From NCBI GenBank assembly GCA_944381515.1, contig CALWLM010000076.1, positions 1 to 34,184 on the forward strand: a DNA stretch of 34,184 nucleotides, given 5' to 3'. Under the pieces are notes generated by a model. That model saw only the letters and a program-made list of their open reading frames with translations. It had not been told where the DNA came from and made no database searches. Positions 22,344 to 31,976 of this stretch are shown here, piece by piece. Position numbers and translations under genes: made by a program. This stretch comes from an uncultured Lachnospiraceae bacterium. Its GTDB lineage: Bacteria > Bacillota > Clostridia > Lachnospirales > Lachnospiraceae. Numbering within the stretch: position 1 is the stretch's first letter; each line of letters begins with the position of its first letter.

Positions 22344-23741
22344 ATGAAGAAGATAAGATGGATACAGATCGGATGTGCGGCAGCGGCAGTCTGTGTCATC
22401 GGCGGGACGACGCTGATGGCAGGCGCAAGCGAGACTCTGGATGTTGAGGGAGCAGTGGCCGGAGTGGCGGTCCCCCTGAACAATTATTATGCCAGCAGTC
22501 TGAACCCGGAGGAGGAGCTCAGCGAGTTCCTGAATTCCGACGCCATCTTAAATGCAGGGGAGCCGCAAACGCAGGCAGCGGCAGCTGAGACTGAGGCGCC
22601 TGCAGAGGCTGCGACGGAAGCGGAAACGCAGGCCGAGACCCAGGCGCAGACGGAGGCGGAGAGTACGGCGGCCGAGACCACGGCAGAGGAAACTGCGGCG
22701 GCTGAGACGGAGCCTGAGACAGAAGCGGAGACGGTTTCTCCCTATGCCAATATTGCTGTATCTCATGTTCGTGAAAACAGCTATGTAAAGGTAAGAAGCG
22801 AACCCAATACCACCTCCGAGGTTTTGGGTAAGCTGTACAACGACTGCGCCGCTACGATTCTGGCCACTGTGGACGGCGAGGGCGGCGAATGGTATGAGAT
22901 CAAATCCGGCAGCGTGCAGGGGTATATCAAAGCAGAGTATTTCTTGACCGGCGATGAGGCCGAGGCAAGAGCCATTGAGATCGGCAAGCTGGAGGGCCGT
23001 GTAAATACCAATGGTCTGCGCCTGCGCAGCGAGCCCAGCCTGGACAGCGATATTCTGACTCTGATCTGGAGCGGCGAGACCTACGTGGTTCTGGAGACCG
23101 GCGACGAGTTCGTCAAGATCATGGTAGACGAGGATCTGGTCGGCTATGTGTATGCCGATATGATCGATGTAGATGTAAAGTTTGATACGGCTATTTCTCT
23201 GGAAGAGGAGCAGCAGCAGAAGGAAGAGGAAGAGCGCAAGAAGAGAGAGGCTGAAGAGGCGCAGAAGAGACTGGAGGAAGCCAAGAAGCAGCAGGAGGCA
23301 GCCGAATCTTCGGCGGCGGCAGAGGGCGGATCTGGTTCCTCCTCGTCTTCCGGCAGCTCTGAGGTGACCAGCGCCAGCCGTGACGCTCTGGTATCTTATG
23401 CCAAGCAGTGGGTGGGCGTGACCCCTTATGTCTATGGCGGTACCAGTCTGCAGAATGGAGCGGACTGCTCCGGCTTTGTGCAGTCGGTTTACAGAGACGC
23501 TTTGGGTATGTCCCTTCCGAGAGACTCCCGCTCGCAGGCCAGCGGCAGCACCACGATCAGTGAGAGCGAGCTGCAGCCCGGCGACCTGGTCTTCTATAAC
23601 AGCGGCGGCGGAGCCATCGATCATGTGGCAATCTACATTGGCGGCGGCCAGGTGGTGCATGCCAGCAACTCCCGTACCGGCACGATTATCTCCAATATGA
23701 AATATCGTGAGCCTTGCCAGTACGGCAGATATATCAACTAA
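22344..23741 (+). CDS. Secreted SH3b / NlpC-P60 cell-wall hydrolase
   Basis: 465-residue exported peptidoglycan endopeptidase. Signal peptide at 1-28 ([10 protein letters not shown], hydrophobic core, MAGAS). A Thr/Glu/Ala low-complexity stretch (72-131) follows. Two SH3b domains lie at about 138-202 (VKVRSEPN) and 217-275 (LRLRSEPS), a charged coiled coil at 285-322, a Ser/Gly linker, then the NlpC/P60 domain from 345: catalytic C375 in NGADCSGF, H427 in [11 protein letters not shown] and H439 in VVHASN. Ends at the catalytic domain, as usual. GGAGG before ATG. Likely cuts gamma-Glu-diamino acid bonds in wall stem peptides. Own promoter and terminator. Confidence 0.94.
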   Translation: MKKIRWIQIGCAAAAVCVIGGTTLMAGASETLDVEGAVAGVAVPLNNYYASSLNPEEELSEFLNSDAILNAGEPQTQAAAAETEAPAEAATEAETQAETQAQTEAESTAAETTAEETAAAETEPETEAETVSPYANIAVSHVRENSYVKVRSEPNTTSEVLGKLYNDCAATILATVDGEGGEWYEIKSGSVQGYIKAEYFLTGDEAEARAIEIGKLEGRVNTNGLRLRSEPSLDSDILTLIWSGETYVVLETGDEFVKIMVDEDLVGYVYADMIDVDVKFDTAISLEEEQQQKEEEERKKREAEEAQKRLEEAKKQQEAAESSAAAEGGSGSSSSSGSSEVTSASRDALVSYAKQWVGVTPYVYGGTSLQNGADCSGFVQSVYRDALGMSLPRDSRSQASGSTTISESELQPGDLVFYNSGGGAIDHVAIYIGGGQVVHASNSRTGTIISNMKYREPCQYGRYIN

Positions 23742-23784
23742 TTGCCGGAACTGAATATTTCTGCGATATGACAGCAAGCAAAGA

Positions 23785-23810
23785 GGGACTGCCGTGGGCG
23801 GTCCCTTTTA
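23785..23810 (+). terminator. Terminator after the NlpC/P60 gene
   Basis: A 9-bp stem with one G-U pair (23785-23793 with 23797-23805), three-base loop, then TTTTA. Flanking AAGCAAA/TTTGCTT may extend it. Confidence 0.8.
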
Positions 23811-23814
23811 CTAT

Positions 23815-23843
23815 TTGCTTTCTGGCGGCCGATGTGTTATTCT
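23815..23843 (+). promoter_or_regulatory. Possible trpS promoter
   Basis: TTGCTT (23815-23820), 17-base spacer, TATTCT (23838-23843). A moderate match; no T-box or trp attenuator is seen in the leader. Confidence 0.35.
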
Positions 23844-23917
23844 ATCTAACAGATGGCGGCGTCCGGCGCAGTTTGCCGGATTTTATGCCAATGGCAGGAA
23901 ATGAGGAGAGATACGAC

Positions 23918-24997
23918 ATGGAAAAAGTTATTTTAACAGGAGATCGTCCAACGGGGCGGCTGCATATCGGTCACTACGTTGGTTCCCTGAAGAGAAGAGT
24001 GGAGCTGCAAAATTCCGGAGAGTACGACCGCATTTATATTATGATCGCGGATGCGCAGGCTCTGACGGATAATTTTGAGCATCCGGAGAAGGTGCGCAGC
24101 AATATACTGGAGGTGGCTCTGGATTATCTGGCCTGCGGTCTGGACCCGGAGAAATGCGTCATTTTTGTGCAGTCCGCCGTGCCGGAGCTGACGGAGATTA
24201 CCTTTTATTATCTGAATCTGGTTACCTTATCCCGTCTGGAGCGCAATCCCACGGTGAAGTCGGAGATTGCCATGAGAGGCTTTGAGGCCAGTCTGCCGGT
24301 GGGATTTGTCTGCTATCCCATCAGCCAGGCGTCGGATATCACCGCCTTCAAGGCCACTACGGTGCCTGTGGGGGAGGATCAGCTGCCGATGATCGAGCAG
24401 ACCCGGGAGATTGTGCGCAAGTTCAATTCGATCTACGGCGATGTGCTGGTGGAGCCCTCCGTGCTTCTGCCTTCCAATGCCGCCTGCCTGCGTCTGCCCG
24501 GTACCGACGGCAAGGCCAAGATGAGCAAATCCCTGGGCAACTGCATTTATCTGGCGGACGATGAAGAGACGGTGAGAAAAAAGGTCATGAGCATGTATAC
24601 GGACCCCGGCCATATCAAGGTTTCCGATCCGGGCAAGCTGGAGGGGAATACGGTGTTTACTTACCTGGACGCCTTCTGCCGCGACGAGCATTTTGCAAAG
24701 TATCTGCCGGAATATGAAAATCTGGACGCCCTGAAGGCCCATTATACCGCCGGCGGTCTGGGAGACGTAAAGGTAAAGAAGTTCCTGAATAATGTGCTGC
24801 AGGAGGAGCTTGCTCCGATTCGGGAGAGAAGAAAGGAATATGCCGGCCGGATCGAATGGGTTTACGAGATGCTGCGGGCGGGCAGCGAGAAGGCGCGCCT
24901 GGAGGCGGCCGACACCCTGGAAAAGATGAAAACAGCCATGAAAATCAATTACTTTGAGGATTCCGAGTTTCTGAAGGATTTTGCCGGCGGGCAGTAA
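23918..24997 (+). CDS. trpS: Tryptophan--tRNA ligase
   Basis: Class I aminoacyl-tRNA synthetase that charges tRNA-Trp. 359 residues. The HIGH motif is HIGH at 16-19 ([13 protein letters not shown]), the KMSKS motif is in [14 protein letters not shown], and the body has [12 protein letters not shown] and [17 protein letters not shown]. The start at 23918 has GAGGAGAG in front; an upstream open frame reaches back into the NlpC gene but carries no family sequence. A dCMP deaminase gene follows after 16 bases. Confidence 0.96.
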   Translation: MEKVILTGDRPTGRLHIGHYVGSLKRRVELQNSGEYDRIYIMIADAQALTDNFEHPEKVRSNILEVALDYLACGLDPEKCVIFVQSAVPELTEITFYYLNLVTLSRLERNPTVKSEIAMRGFEASLPVGFVCYPISQASDITAFKATTVPVGEDQLPMIEQTREIVRKFNSIYGDVLVEPSVLLPSNAACLRLPGTDGKAKMSKSLGNCIYLADDEETVRKKVMSMYTDPGHIKVSDPGKLEGNTVFTYLDAFCRDEHFAKYLPEYENLDALKAHYTAGGLGDVKVKKFLNNVLQEELAPIRERRKEYAGRIEWVYEMLRAGSEKARLEAADTLEKMKTAMKINYFEDSEFLKDFAGGQ

Positions 24998-25013
24998 TCT
25001 GAGGAGGAATGCC

Positions 25014-25502
25014 ATGAACAGAAGAGATAAGGTCAATTATTACTTGGATCTGGCCGACGTGGTTTCCAGACGAAGCACCTGCCTGCGCAGAAGATACGGG
25101 GCGGTGATCGTCAAAAACGACGAGGTGATTTCCACCGGTTATGTAGGAGCGCCCCGGGGCAGAAAAAACTGTTCGGATCTGGGGTATTGCCTGCGTCAGA
25201 AGATGAATATTCCCAGAGGGGAGCGCTATGAGCTCTGCCGCAGCGTTCATGCCGAAGCCAACGCCATTATCAGCGCCGAGCGTGAGAGGATGATCGGCAG
25301 CGCCCTGTATCTTTCCGGCCGCGAGATGTCCACCGGGGAATACATCAAGAATTCCAGCAGCTGCTCCATGTGTAAGCGAATGATTATCAATGCCGGGATT
25401 GAAACGGTCTATATCCGGGACGACGATGATCATTATCGGGTGATTGCGGTGAAAGACTGGGTGGAAAACGACGAGTCCCTGGAGGGGACCTTTGGGTACT
25501 GA
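25014..25502 (+). CDS. Deoxycytidylate deaminase (ComEB-like)
   Basis: Zinc enzyme converting dCMP to dUMP for thymidylate synthesis. 162 residues. The zinc site is H79-A-E81 (SVHAEANAI) with C117 and C120 in SSCSMCKR; the usual proline before the first cysteine is replaced by serine. GAPRGRKNCSDLGYC and the substrate loop are typical. AGGAGG just ahead of the ATG; downstream of trpS and probably co-transcribed with it. Confidence 0.92.
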   Translation: MNRRDKVNYYLDLADVVSRRSTCLRRRYGAVIVKNDEVISTGYVGAPRGRKNCSDLGYCLRQKMNIPRGERYELCRSVHAEANAIISAERERMIGSALYLSGREMSTGEYIKNSSSCSMCKRMIINAGIETVYIRDDDDHYRVIAVKDWVENDESLEGTFGY

Positions 25503-25542
25503 TTTTCGCGGGACCAAATTTTAAGGCTTCAAATTTTGGGGC

Positions 25543-25570
25543 TTGCTTTTTTGGCGATTTCCTGTACAAT
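25543..25570 (+). promoter_or_regulatory. Promoter of the tyrS T-box leader
   Basis: TTGCTT (25543-25548), 16-base spacer, TACAAT (25565-25570); start near 25577. Confidence 0.65.
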
Positions 25571-25576
25571 AGAATC

Positions 25577-25893
25577 ATTGATACCGATAAGGCTGTGACG
25601 GGAAGAAGTAGGACGGAAGACGGTTTTCAGAGAGCATTCGGCTGGTGCGAGAATGCAGCTGTCCCTGTGGCGAATACATCCCTGAGCTGCTGCCCGAAAG
25701 CCGCCGGCGGGACCGGAGAGAGACCTTGCAGGTTACGGCTGATATGCAAGTAGGGTAAGACGGGAGCGCCCGATACAGCGCACGGCGCATGATAGTGCGC
25801 CACTGAGCGGAAGCCGCAGGCATCCGGAATATGAGGTGGTACCACGAAGCAGATTCGTCCTCTGTCCCTGATTCAAGGGACAGGGGATTTTTT
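25577..25893 (+). ncRNA. T-box riboswitch controlling tyrS
   Basis: Leader RNA that reads uncharged tRNA-Tyr. The conserved T-box TGAGGTGGTACCACG is at 25832-25846, with a UGGU bulge suited to an ACCA tRNA end. The terminator stem is 25859-25869 with 25876-25886 (11 bp, one wobble) followed by six T. Stem I contains an AGTA loop-E-like bulge near 25607 and a UAC triplet at 25675-25677 that would be the tyrosine specifier. Gene downstream is tyrS, which agrees. Confidence 0.93.
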
Positions 25894-25929
25894 ATTTCAT
25901 AGGAAACTGCGTTTTTGTGAAATAAAAAG

Positions 25930-25958
25930 GCTTCGCCGAAATCACGCTGCGGCGAAGC
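25930..25958. repeat. GC-rich hairpin between the T-box terminator and tyrS
   Basis: Perfect 9-bp arms GCTTCGCCG (25930-25938) and CGGCGAAGC (25950-25958) with an 11-base loop, with looser partly complementary flanks. It sits in the 115 bases between terminator and tyrS start where nothing is needed, and may be a small repeat element. Confidence 0.5.
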
Positions 25959-26008
25959 GGTCGTGGAGCGAGGTTCCACAAAAAGAGAAAAGAAAAGGAG
26001 AGACTGCA

Positions 26009-27232
26009 ATGGGAATCTATGAGGAACTGAGAGCCAGAGGGCTGATTGCCCAGGTTACGGATGAGGACAAAATCCGGGAGCTGATTAATGCGGGAGGAGC
26101 CAAGTTCTATATCGGCTTTGACCCGACGGCCGACTCCCTCCATGTGGGACATTTTATGGCCCTGTGCCTGATGAAGCGCTTACAGATGGCGGGCAATAAG
26201 CCTGTGGTGCTGATCGGCGGAGGCACCGGTCATGTGGGCGATCCCTCCGGTCGTACGGATATGCGCACGATGATGACGGAGGAGACCATTCAGCACAACT
26301 GCGACTGCTTCAAAAAGCAGATGGAGCGGTTTATTGAGTTCGGCGAGGGCAAGGCTATTATGGTCAACAATGCGGACTGGCTGTTAAAGCTCAACTATGT
26401 GGAGCTTCTGCGGGATGTGGGAGCCTGTTTTTCCGTCAACAATATGCTGCGGGCGGAGTGCTACAAGCAGAGAATGGAAAAGGGCCTGAGCTTCCTGGAG
26501 TTTAACTACATGATCATGCAGGCCTATGACTTTTTGTATCTGCACGATCATTACGGCTGCAATATGCAGTTCGGCGGCGATGACCAGTGGAGCAATATGC
26601 TGGCGGGCACGGATCTGATCCGCAGAAAGACCGGGGACGACGCCTACGCTATGACGATCACGCTGCTGTTAAACAGCGAAGGCAAGAAGATGGGCAAGAC
26701 TGCCAAGGGCGCTGTCTGGCTGGACCCCAACAAGACTACTCCCTTTGAGTTCTACCAGTACTGGCGCAATGTGGATGATCAGGATGTGATGAAGTGCATC
26801 CGGATGCTGACGTTCCTGCCGTTAGAGCAGATTGAGGAGATGGATCACTGGGCAGACAATCGAATCAATGAGAAAAAGGAAGTCCTGGCCTATGAGCTGA
26901 CCAGTCTGGTTCATGGCGAGGAAGAGGCCAGAAATGCCAGAGACGCCTCCCATGCTCTTTTCGCCGGCGGCGGAGACGACAGCCATATGCCGCAGACAAA
27001 GATAGAGCCGGAGCAGCTGACGGACGGCTCCATCGGCATCATGGATCTGCTTACGGCCTGCAAACTGATCCCCAGCCGCAGCGAAGGACGGCGGCTGATT
27101 CAGCAGGGCGGTATCTGTCTGAATGATCAGAAAGTGGACAGCCTGGACTGCCGGGTGGATGAGGCGGCCCTGAAAGAGGGAGTCAAGATCCGCAAGGGAA
27201 AGAAGATTTTCCATAAGGCCTATATGGAATGA
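26009..27232 (+). CDS. tyrS: Tyrosine--tRNA ligase
   Basis: Class I synthetase for tRNA-Tyr, 407 residues. HVGH (45-48) in PTADSLHVGH, the GDDQWSN active-site segment, and KMGKTAKGAV as the KMSKS-like loop. C-terminal S4 RNA-binding domain at about 340-407 (KLIPSRSEGRRLIQQGGICLN, KGKKIFHK). AAAGGAG lies ahead of the ATG. Regulated by the T-box upstream. The stop is followed at once by a 13-bp triple repeat. Confidence 0.97.
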   Translation: MGIYEELRARGLIAQVTDEDKIRELINAGGAKFYIGFDPTADSLHVGHFMALCLMKRLQMAGNKPVVLIGGGTGHVGDPSGRTDMRTMMTEETIQHNCDCFKKQMERFIEFGEGKAIMVNNADWLLKLNYVELLRDVGACFSVNNMLRAECYKQRMEKGLSFLEFNYMIMQAYDFLYLHDHYGCNMQFGGDDQWSNMLAGTDLIRRKTGDDAYAMTITLLLNSEGKKMGKTAKGAVWLDPNKTTPFEFYQYWRNVDDQDVMKCIRMLTFLPLEQIEEMDHWADNRINEKKEVLAYELTSLVHGEEEARNARDASHALFAGGGDDSHMPQTKIEPEQLTDGSIGIMDLLTACKLIPSRSEGRRLIQQGGICLNDQKVDSLDCRVDEAALKEGVKIRKGKKIFHKAYME

Positions 27233-27269
27233 TAATATGAAACGATAATATGAAACGATAATATGAAAC
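27231..27269. repeat. 13-bp tandem repeat, three copies, at the tyrS stop
   Basis: GATAATATGAAAC three times in a row; the first copy includes part of the TGA stop codon. Probably slippage expansion. Confidence 0.92.
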
Positions 27270-27275
27270 GAAAAA

Positions 27276-27322
27276 AGAGATTGCCGCAGCGGCTGATGAA
27301 TCAGCGGGCGGCAATCTCTTTT
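27276..27322. terminator. Bidirectional terminator between tyrS and the ABC exporter genes
   Basis: A 12-bp stem (27276-27287 with 27308-27319) with an inner GCTGAT/TCAGC stem. TTTT follows on the plus strand and six A precede on the plus strand, i.e. a U-run on the minus strand, so it can end both tyrS and the convergent ABC operon. Confidence 0.88.
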
Positions 27323-27353
27323 GCGTAGGTGCGCCTGAAATTTGCAGATGATT

Positions 27354-29276
27354 TTATTGCTGGAGGCACTTTTGGCTCCCGGTCTCTTTATCTTCATAAT
27401 ACTGGGCCTGAGCATTCCAGAGCTCCCGGTATTTACCGCCTTCGTGGGACAGCAGGGTATCGTGGCTGCCCTGTTCCACGATTGCACCGTGGTCAAATAC
27501 CAGGATTTCGTCGCAGAAACGGCAGGAAGAGAGCCGGTGGCTGATATAGACGGCGGTCTTATCTCCGGCAATCTGGTTGAACTGGGCGTAGATCTCCGCC
27601 TCGGCGATGGGATCTAAGGCGGCCGTCGGCTCATCCAGGATAATGAAAGGGGCGTCCTTATAGAGAGCCCTGGCGATAGCGATTTTCTGCGCTTCGCCGC
27701 CGGATACATTCACGCCGTCGTCGCCGAAGTCCCGGTAAAGCAGCGTGTCAAGCCCTTTGGGCAGAGCTGCCAGGCGGTCGTCAAAGCCTGCGTCGGAAAG
27801 GGCGGTGCGTACGCGTTCTCTGTCATAATCCTCCCGCCCGGCCACATTGGCGCCCAAAGGCTGGGACAAAAGCTGGAAGTCCTGAAAGACCACGGAGAAC
27901 AGATCGATATAGTCGCGGTAGCTGTATTTGCGGATATCGATGCCGTTAAGCAGAATATGGCCCTCGTCGGGATCGTAGAGGCGGCAGAGCAGCTTGATAA
28001 AAGTGGTTTTGCCGGAACCGTTCTCACCCACCACCGCCAGCCGGCTGCCCACTTGAAACTTTACGCTGATATGGCGCAGAGCCCAGTTCTGCGTGCCGGG
28101 ATATCGGAAGGAGACGTCCTGAAATTCTACCTCATAGTTGCGGTCCGCCCGTTTTTCCGTGGTCAGGCTGCCCTGATACATGGAGTTTGGAATATCCAGG
28201 AATTTATAATTGGTCTGGAGAAAGGTCATATTGGTCCTCAGATTCCCCGCTGTTTTAAAAAGCTTGGTCACATTGGAAGACAGAGCGGTCACCGCTCCGA
28301 CATACTGGGTTACGGAACCCACGCCAAAGGCGCCGGCCCAGGCCTTCAAACAGGTGAAAACATAGACAAAACCGGTGAAAACAGCGGAAACGCCGGCAGA
28401 GAGACCGCTGTAGAGGCCCATGGGTCCTTTGGTGGCCCGGGCCATGAGGCCGGACGAGGAAAAGATATCGTTTTCATCCCAATAAGAACCGATCACCTGC
28501 CGCTGTCCGTACATGCGGATGTCCGCCGCCCGGTTCTGCTCCATTCCCATGGTGGTGAGAAAACCAAAGAGGCGGTTTCCCAGCTTGATGCTTTCGCCGA
28601 TTTTTTCATAGTAGGAGACGGCCTTGCTGATGCACTGACCGGATATGGCGGTGATTAAGAGCATCAGGGCCAACAGCAGGAAGACGAACAGCGGATGATT
28701 CAGGATTACAAGCCATCCGCCGGAGGCCGGGACGGGCAGGGTAAAAAGGCTGACGGATAATGCCAGAGCGCTGACAATGCCGAAAACAGCCTCCAGAATC
28801 TCGCCAAACCAATCCGGAATGAGGCAGAGGCCCCAGCCGGCCCAGTTGGCATTCTGTATGATCTGAGACAAAAGGTCATGGGTCGCCTGGCGGTCTGCGT
28901 CGGCAAAATCCAGAGAGAACATTTTTTCGGAGTATAATTTACGCACATGCTGCCAGAAGTTGGAGCGGATGGCCTTTTGGCGTTCCGACAGAAAGGAGGT
29001 AACGAGCCCCAAAAGGGCAGAAACAGCTACAGTCCAGGCTACCAGGGGCCAGAGTACGTCGGTTCTTCTCGCAGATGCCAGTTCATTGATAATCCGGGCG
29101 GAAAACCAGATTATCACATAGGGGGTAACGGCTTTGGCCAGGGCAGACAGGGCATAGATCGTGAAAATGTGCGGACAGATCCGGCGGATATCCTTTACAG
29201 CCCGCAGGTGGAGACGCAGGGTCTGCCCCCAGGTAATCCTGTCCTTCCTTTGGCTCTCATTCTTTTTATTGCTCAT
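27354..29276 (-). CDS. ABC exporter half-transporter, subunit B
   Basis: 640-residue fused membrane/ATPase protein. Six membrane helices up to about residue 335; ATPase from about 380: Walker A GENGSGKTT (417-425), signature VSGGEAQK, Walker B FIILDEPTAALD and the switch ISHRL. It has no N-terminal peptidase domain. Its ATG overlaps the stop of the preceding ABC gene (TGATG), so the two should form a heterodimer. Likely a drug or peptide exporter under the neighbouring two-component system; no precursor peptide gene is seen. Confidence 0.93.
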   Translation of the reverse strand: MSNKKNESQRKDRITWGQTLRLHLRAVKDIRRICPHIFTIYALSALAKAVTPYVIIWFSARIINELASARRTDVLWPLVAWTVAVSALLGLVTSFLSERQKAIRSNFWQHVRKLYSEKMFSLDFADADRQATHDLLSQIIQNANWAGWGLCLIPDWFGEILEAVFGIVSALALSVSLFTLPVPASGGWLVILNHPLFVFLLLALMLLITAISGQCISKAVSYYEKIGESIKLGNRLFGFLTTMGMEQNRAADIRMYGQRQVIGSYWDENDIFSSSGLMARATKGPMGLYSGLSAGVSAVFTGFVYVFTCLKAWAGAFGVGSVTQYVGAVTALSSNVTKLFKTAGNLRTNMTFLQTNYKFLDIPNSMYQGSLTTEKRADRNYEVEFQDVSFRYPGTQNWALRHISVKFQVGSRLAVVGENGSGKTTFIKLLCRLYDPDEGHILLNGIDIRKYSYRDYIDLFSVVFQDFQLLSQPLGANVAGREDYDRERVRTALSDAGFDDRLAALPKGLDTLLYRDFGDDGVNVSGGEAQKIAIARALYKDAPFIILDEPTAALDPIAEAEIYAQFNQIAGDKTAVYISHRLSSCRFCDEILVFDHGAIVEQGSHDTLLSHEGGKYRELWNAQAQYYEDKETGSQKCLQQ

Positions 29277-31099
29277 CAGAAATCCCTCCCTTCCTGGTAA
29301 TAACGGCTCTGTACATCAAAGAGATCGGCATAGAGACCGCCCAGAGCCAGCAGCTCGTCGTGGGTGCCCTCTTCGGCGATGCGCCCGTCTGCTATGAACA
29401 GGATGCGGTCGCAGAAGCGGGTGGAGGCCAGACGGTGACTGATAAAGAGGGAGGTCTTTCCCTCTGTCATCTGATTGTACTTCTGGTAGATATCGTTTTC
29501 GGCAATGGGGTCCAGGGCTGCCGTGGGTTCGTCCAGGACCAGGATAGAACCCCCTTTATATAGAGCGCGGGCCAGCATCAGCCTTTGGATCTGTCCGCCG
29601 GAGAAGAGAACGCCGTCCTCCCAGACCTCGCGTCCCACATGGGTGTTTAGGCCGCTTGGCAGTTCTTCTATCTTTTCTGTAAGCCCGGCCTGTTTCAGAC
29701 ACTGCCAGACACGGGACGCGTCATAGTCCCTGGACTGAGCCACGTTCTCTGCCACGGTGGCTTCCAGCACGGACATATCCTGAAATACGGCGGAAAAGAG
29801 AGAGTAGTAATCCTGACGGTTAAACTGGCGGATATCCTGTCCGTTTAACAGAACTCTGCCTTCGGTGGGATCGAGAAAGCCGCACAGCAGACGGACCAGG
29901 GTGGTTTTGCCGGCGCCGTTGAGGCCGACGATAGCCAGATTTTCACCGGGGCGGACGGTCAGGTTTACTTCATGGAGAGTATCTTTGCCGGCCGACGGAT
30001 AACGGAAGGAGACATGGTCCAGACGAAGCTCGTATGTCTTTGCCCTGGGGACGGGAGAGCCGCCCTCGAATTGGAAGGTCTCCGGGTAATCCAGATATTC
30101 GCGGACCGCGTTCAGCTCCAGGCTTTCCTGGCGGAGCGTCTGAAGCTGGGTCAGAATTCCCGTTACCCAGGTGCTGAAACCGCTTACGGCATTGAAATAC
30201 AGCAGAAACTCCGATACAGGCAGTCCCTGACGCAGCGTCAGGTGGATCAGATAGACGTAGGCCAGGGCGTTGCGGGCCGCGCTCAGCAGTACGCCGGCTC
30301 CGCCGCCCGCCGCCTGCACATTGCCGCAGCGCAGATAGAACCGGTCCAGCCTTTTTAGGATATTGTCATAGATGGCGTTCAGCCAGGGGGCCAGTCCAAA
30401 GATGCGGATATCCTTGGCCAGGGTGATGGAGTTGGACTGGCGAGTAATGTAACGGCTCTGCCGCAGGCAGACGCGTTCCTCTTCCTGATGGCGGTAGCGC
30501 CAGCCGGAGCTGTAGCGGCCGGCAGCAAAGCTCAGAACGCTGGTGACGATTACCAGCAGGAGAAGCACCGGGTCCAGGCTGTTCAGAAGAAACATGTAGA
30601 TGACAAAACCGCCTATATTTGCAAGCAGGGTGGTCAGGGTAATCCAGACCTGTTCTCCGGGGGAATCATTGCTTCCCAGCGCCTCCATGCTGCGGTCGCG
30701 CAGCTTCTGGACCTCGGGATCTAAGGTCAGAGGAAAGGAGATGCGGCAGATCTTGGCGTTGAGATCGGATACCATTCGCAGCCGTATAAATATACGGTCC
30801 ACGGTGATGTACTGCTCCAGATAGGCCTGAAGAGCCATGAGCAAAAACAGGGTCAGGGTGAAGAAGGCGATGGAACCGAGAAGCTCAGAAAGAGGAGCGG
30901 TCTGTTCCACCTTGCCCAGAACCACAGGGGCGATGAAGAGCTGGGCCAGGCTGGTGCCGACGGTCAGGGCTGCGCAGAGAAATACCGTAACCAGCACGTT
31001 TTTGCGCCAGTCCCAGGCATAACGGATCATCCATCCCACGTTTTGGGGCGTATTATACTTTACTTTGGCCGTATTTGCGGCTGCATTTTTTGTTTTCAT
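29276..31099 (-). CDS. ABC exporter half-transporter, subunit A
   Basis: 607-residue partner of the next gene. Membrane domain to about residue 330; ATPase with Walker A GLNGAGKTT (392-400), signature FSGGQIQR, Walker B ILVLDEPTAALD and SHRLAS. GAGGTGA lies before the ATG. It starts 107 bases after the kinase stop, beyond an intrinsic terminator, so it needs its own promoter or read-through. A TATACT box at 31124-31119 lacks a good -35. Confidence 0.93.
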   Translation of the reverse strand: MKTKNAAANTAKVKYNTPQNVGWMIRYAWDWRKNVLVTVFLCAALTVGTSLAQLFIAPVVLGKVEQTAPLSELLGSIAFFTLTLFLLMALQAYLEQYITVDRIFIRLRMVSDLNAKICRISFPLTLDPEVQKLRDRSMEALGSNDSPGEQVWITLTTLLANIGGFVIYMFLLNSLDPVLLLLVIVTSVLSFAAGRYSSGWRYRHQEEERVCLRQSRYITRQSNSITLAKDIRIFGLAPWLNAIYDNILKRLDRFYLRCGNVQAAGGGAGVLLSAARNALAYVYLIHLTLRQGLPVSEFLLYFNAVSGFSTWVTGILTQLQTLRQESLELNAVREYLDYPETFQFEGGSPVPRAKTYELRLDHVSFRYPSAGKDTLHEVNLTVRPGENLAIVGLNGAGKTTLVRLLCGFLDPTEGRVLLNGQDIRQFNRQDYYSLFSAVFQDMSVLEATVAENVAQSRDYDASRVWQCLKQAGLTEKIEELPSGLNTHVGREVWEDGVLFSGGQIQRLMLARALYKGGSILVLDEPTAALDPIAENDIYQKYNQMTEGKTSLFISHRLASTRFCDRILFIADGRIAEEGTHDELLALGGLYADLFDVQSRYYQEGRDF

Positions 31100-31133
31100 A
31101 GCAGGTCACCTCATTTCGAGTATATCCTAGCAC

Positions 31134-31163
31134 AAAAAAATCCCCCTGTGTATATTGGGGGAT
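31134..31163 (-). terminator. Terminator between the kinase and exporter genes
   Basis: On the minus strand ATCCCCC (31163-31157) pairs with GGGGGAT (31146-31140), 10-base loop, then seven U. It separates the two-component genes from the exporter genes. Confidence 0.85.
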
Positions 31164-31205
31164 GAATTGCGCGAATCGGGGGACGAATTGCCGGGAGGAA
31201 CATTC

Positions 31206-31886
31206 CTATGAGGAGACCGATGGGGCCATCTGAGGCAGCAGAATCTCGGTGGTAAAGGCTCCGTCCTCGGAGCCCCGGTGGAGATAGCCGCCCAGCCGTT
31301 CTACGATGGCGTCGATGCGTAACAGCCCAAAGCCGTGTCCCTCGCCTTTGGTTGTGGCAAAGCGGCCGTTTTTGAGGGCCAGCTTTTTGCCGGCGGTAAA
31401 ATTGGTGAAGGAGATGTAGAGCTGCGGACCTTTCATATCCATATAGATACGGATCAGACGTTCCTTTTCCGGCAGCTTTAAGCTGGCCTCGATTGCATTG
31501 TCAAAAAGATTGCCGATAATGCAGCACAGGTCGATTTCCGACAGCTGCAGCCGGTAGGGGATATGAGCATCGGCCCGCACCGGGATATTTTTGGAACGGG
31601 CCAGGGAGATCTTGGAATTCAGGATGGCGTCGGTCATGGGGTTGCCGGTTTTGATTACCGGCTCCACCCTGGTCAGATCTGCATCCAGTTCGTCCAGGTA
31701 GCGGCTGACTGCCGCGAGATCGCCGGCGGCGGCATAGGCCTTCATGGTCTGAATATGATTGCGGTAATCGTGGCGCCAGCTGCGCATCTGCCGGTACATG
31801 TTTTCTACTTCGGCATAGTGCGTTTCGATGAGCTCCTGCTGATAGGCTTCCAGCTGCCGGTCGATTTTTTTACTGAAAAGTCTCAT
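31206..31886 (-). CDS. GHKL sensor histidine kinase lacking membrane sensor
   Basis: 226-residue cytoplasmic kinase of the AgrC/LytTR-linked group. Phospho-acceptor H39 in WRHDYRNHIQ; ATP site with GNLFDNAIEA (N box) and GEGHGFGL (G box). Relatives carry five to seven membrane helices before the H box; here the protein begins only about 38 residues before it with no hydrophobic segment. A strong AGGAGGG precedes the ATG at 31886, and the 90-base gap upstream contains stops, so this is the true start. It may be fed by another sensor or sense a cytoplasmic cue. Confidence 0.88.
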   Translation of the reverse strand: MRLFSKKIDRQLEAYQQELIETHYAEVENMYRQMRSWRHDYRNHIQTMKAYAAAGDLAAVSRYLDELDADLTRVEPVIKTGNPMTDAILNSKISLARSKNIPVRADAHIPYRLQLSEIDLCCIIGNLFDNAIEASLKLPEKERLIRIYMDMKGPQLYISFTNFTAGKKLALKNGRFATTKGEGHGFGLLRIDAIVERLGGYLHRGSEDGAFTTEILLPQMAPSVSS

Positions 31887-31921
31887 GTTTCCCTCCTGAC
31901 AAAGCTTCTGACCCGGATATC

Positions 31922-31969
31922 CCCTGTTCTTTTGCCTGCCCTTTTGTCCGTCCTTTTATCCGCCTTTTT
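31922..31969. repeat. Imperfect 12-bp tandem repeat between regulator and kinase genes
   Basis: Four units such as GCCTGCCCTTTT, GTCCGTCCTTTT and ATCCGCCTTTTT. They fill most of the gap between the response-regulator stop and the kinase start. Confidence 0.75.
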
Positions 31970-31976
31970 GATTCCC

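Noticed and set aside
22548-23777. Long minus-strand frame opposite the NlpC/P60 gene
   Set aside because: Made by the low-complexity repeats of the real gene; Leu/Arg-rich and without a start context.
23742-23917. T-box or attenuator before trpS
   Set aside because: No GGTGGTACC-type sequence or Trp-rich leader peptide; only the terminator of the preceding gene is present.
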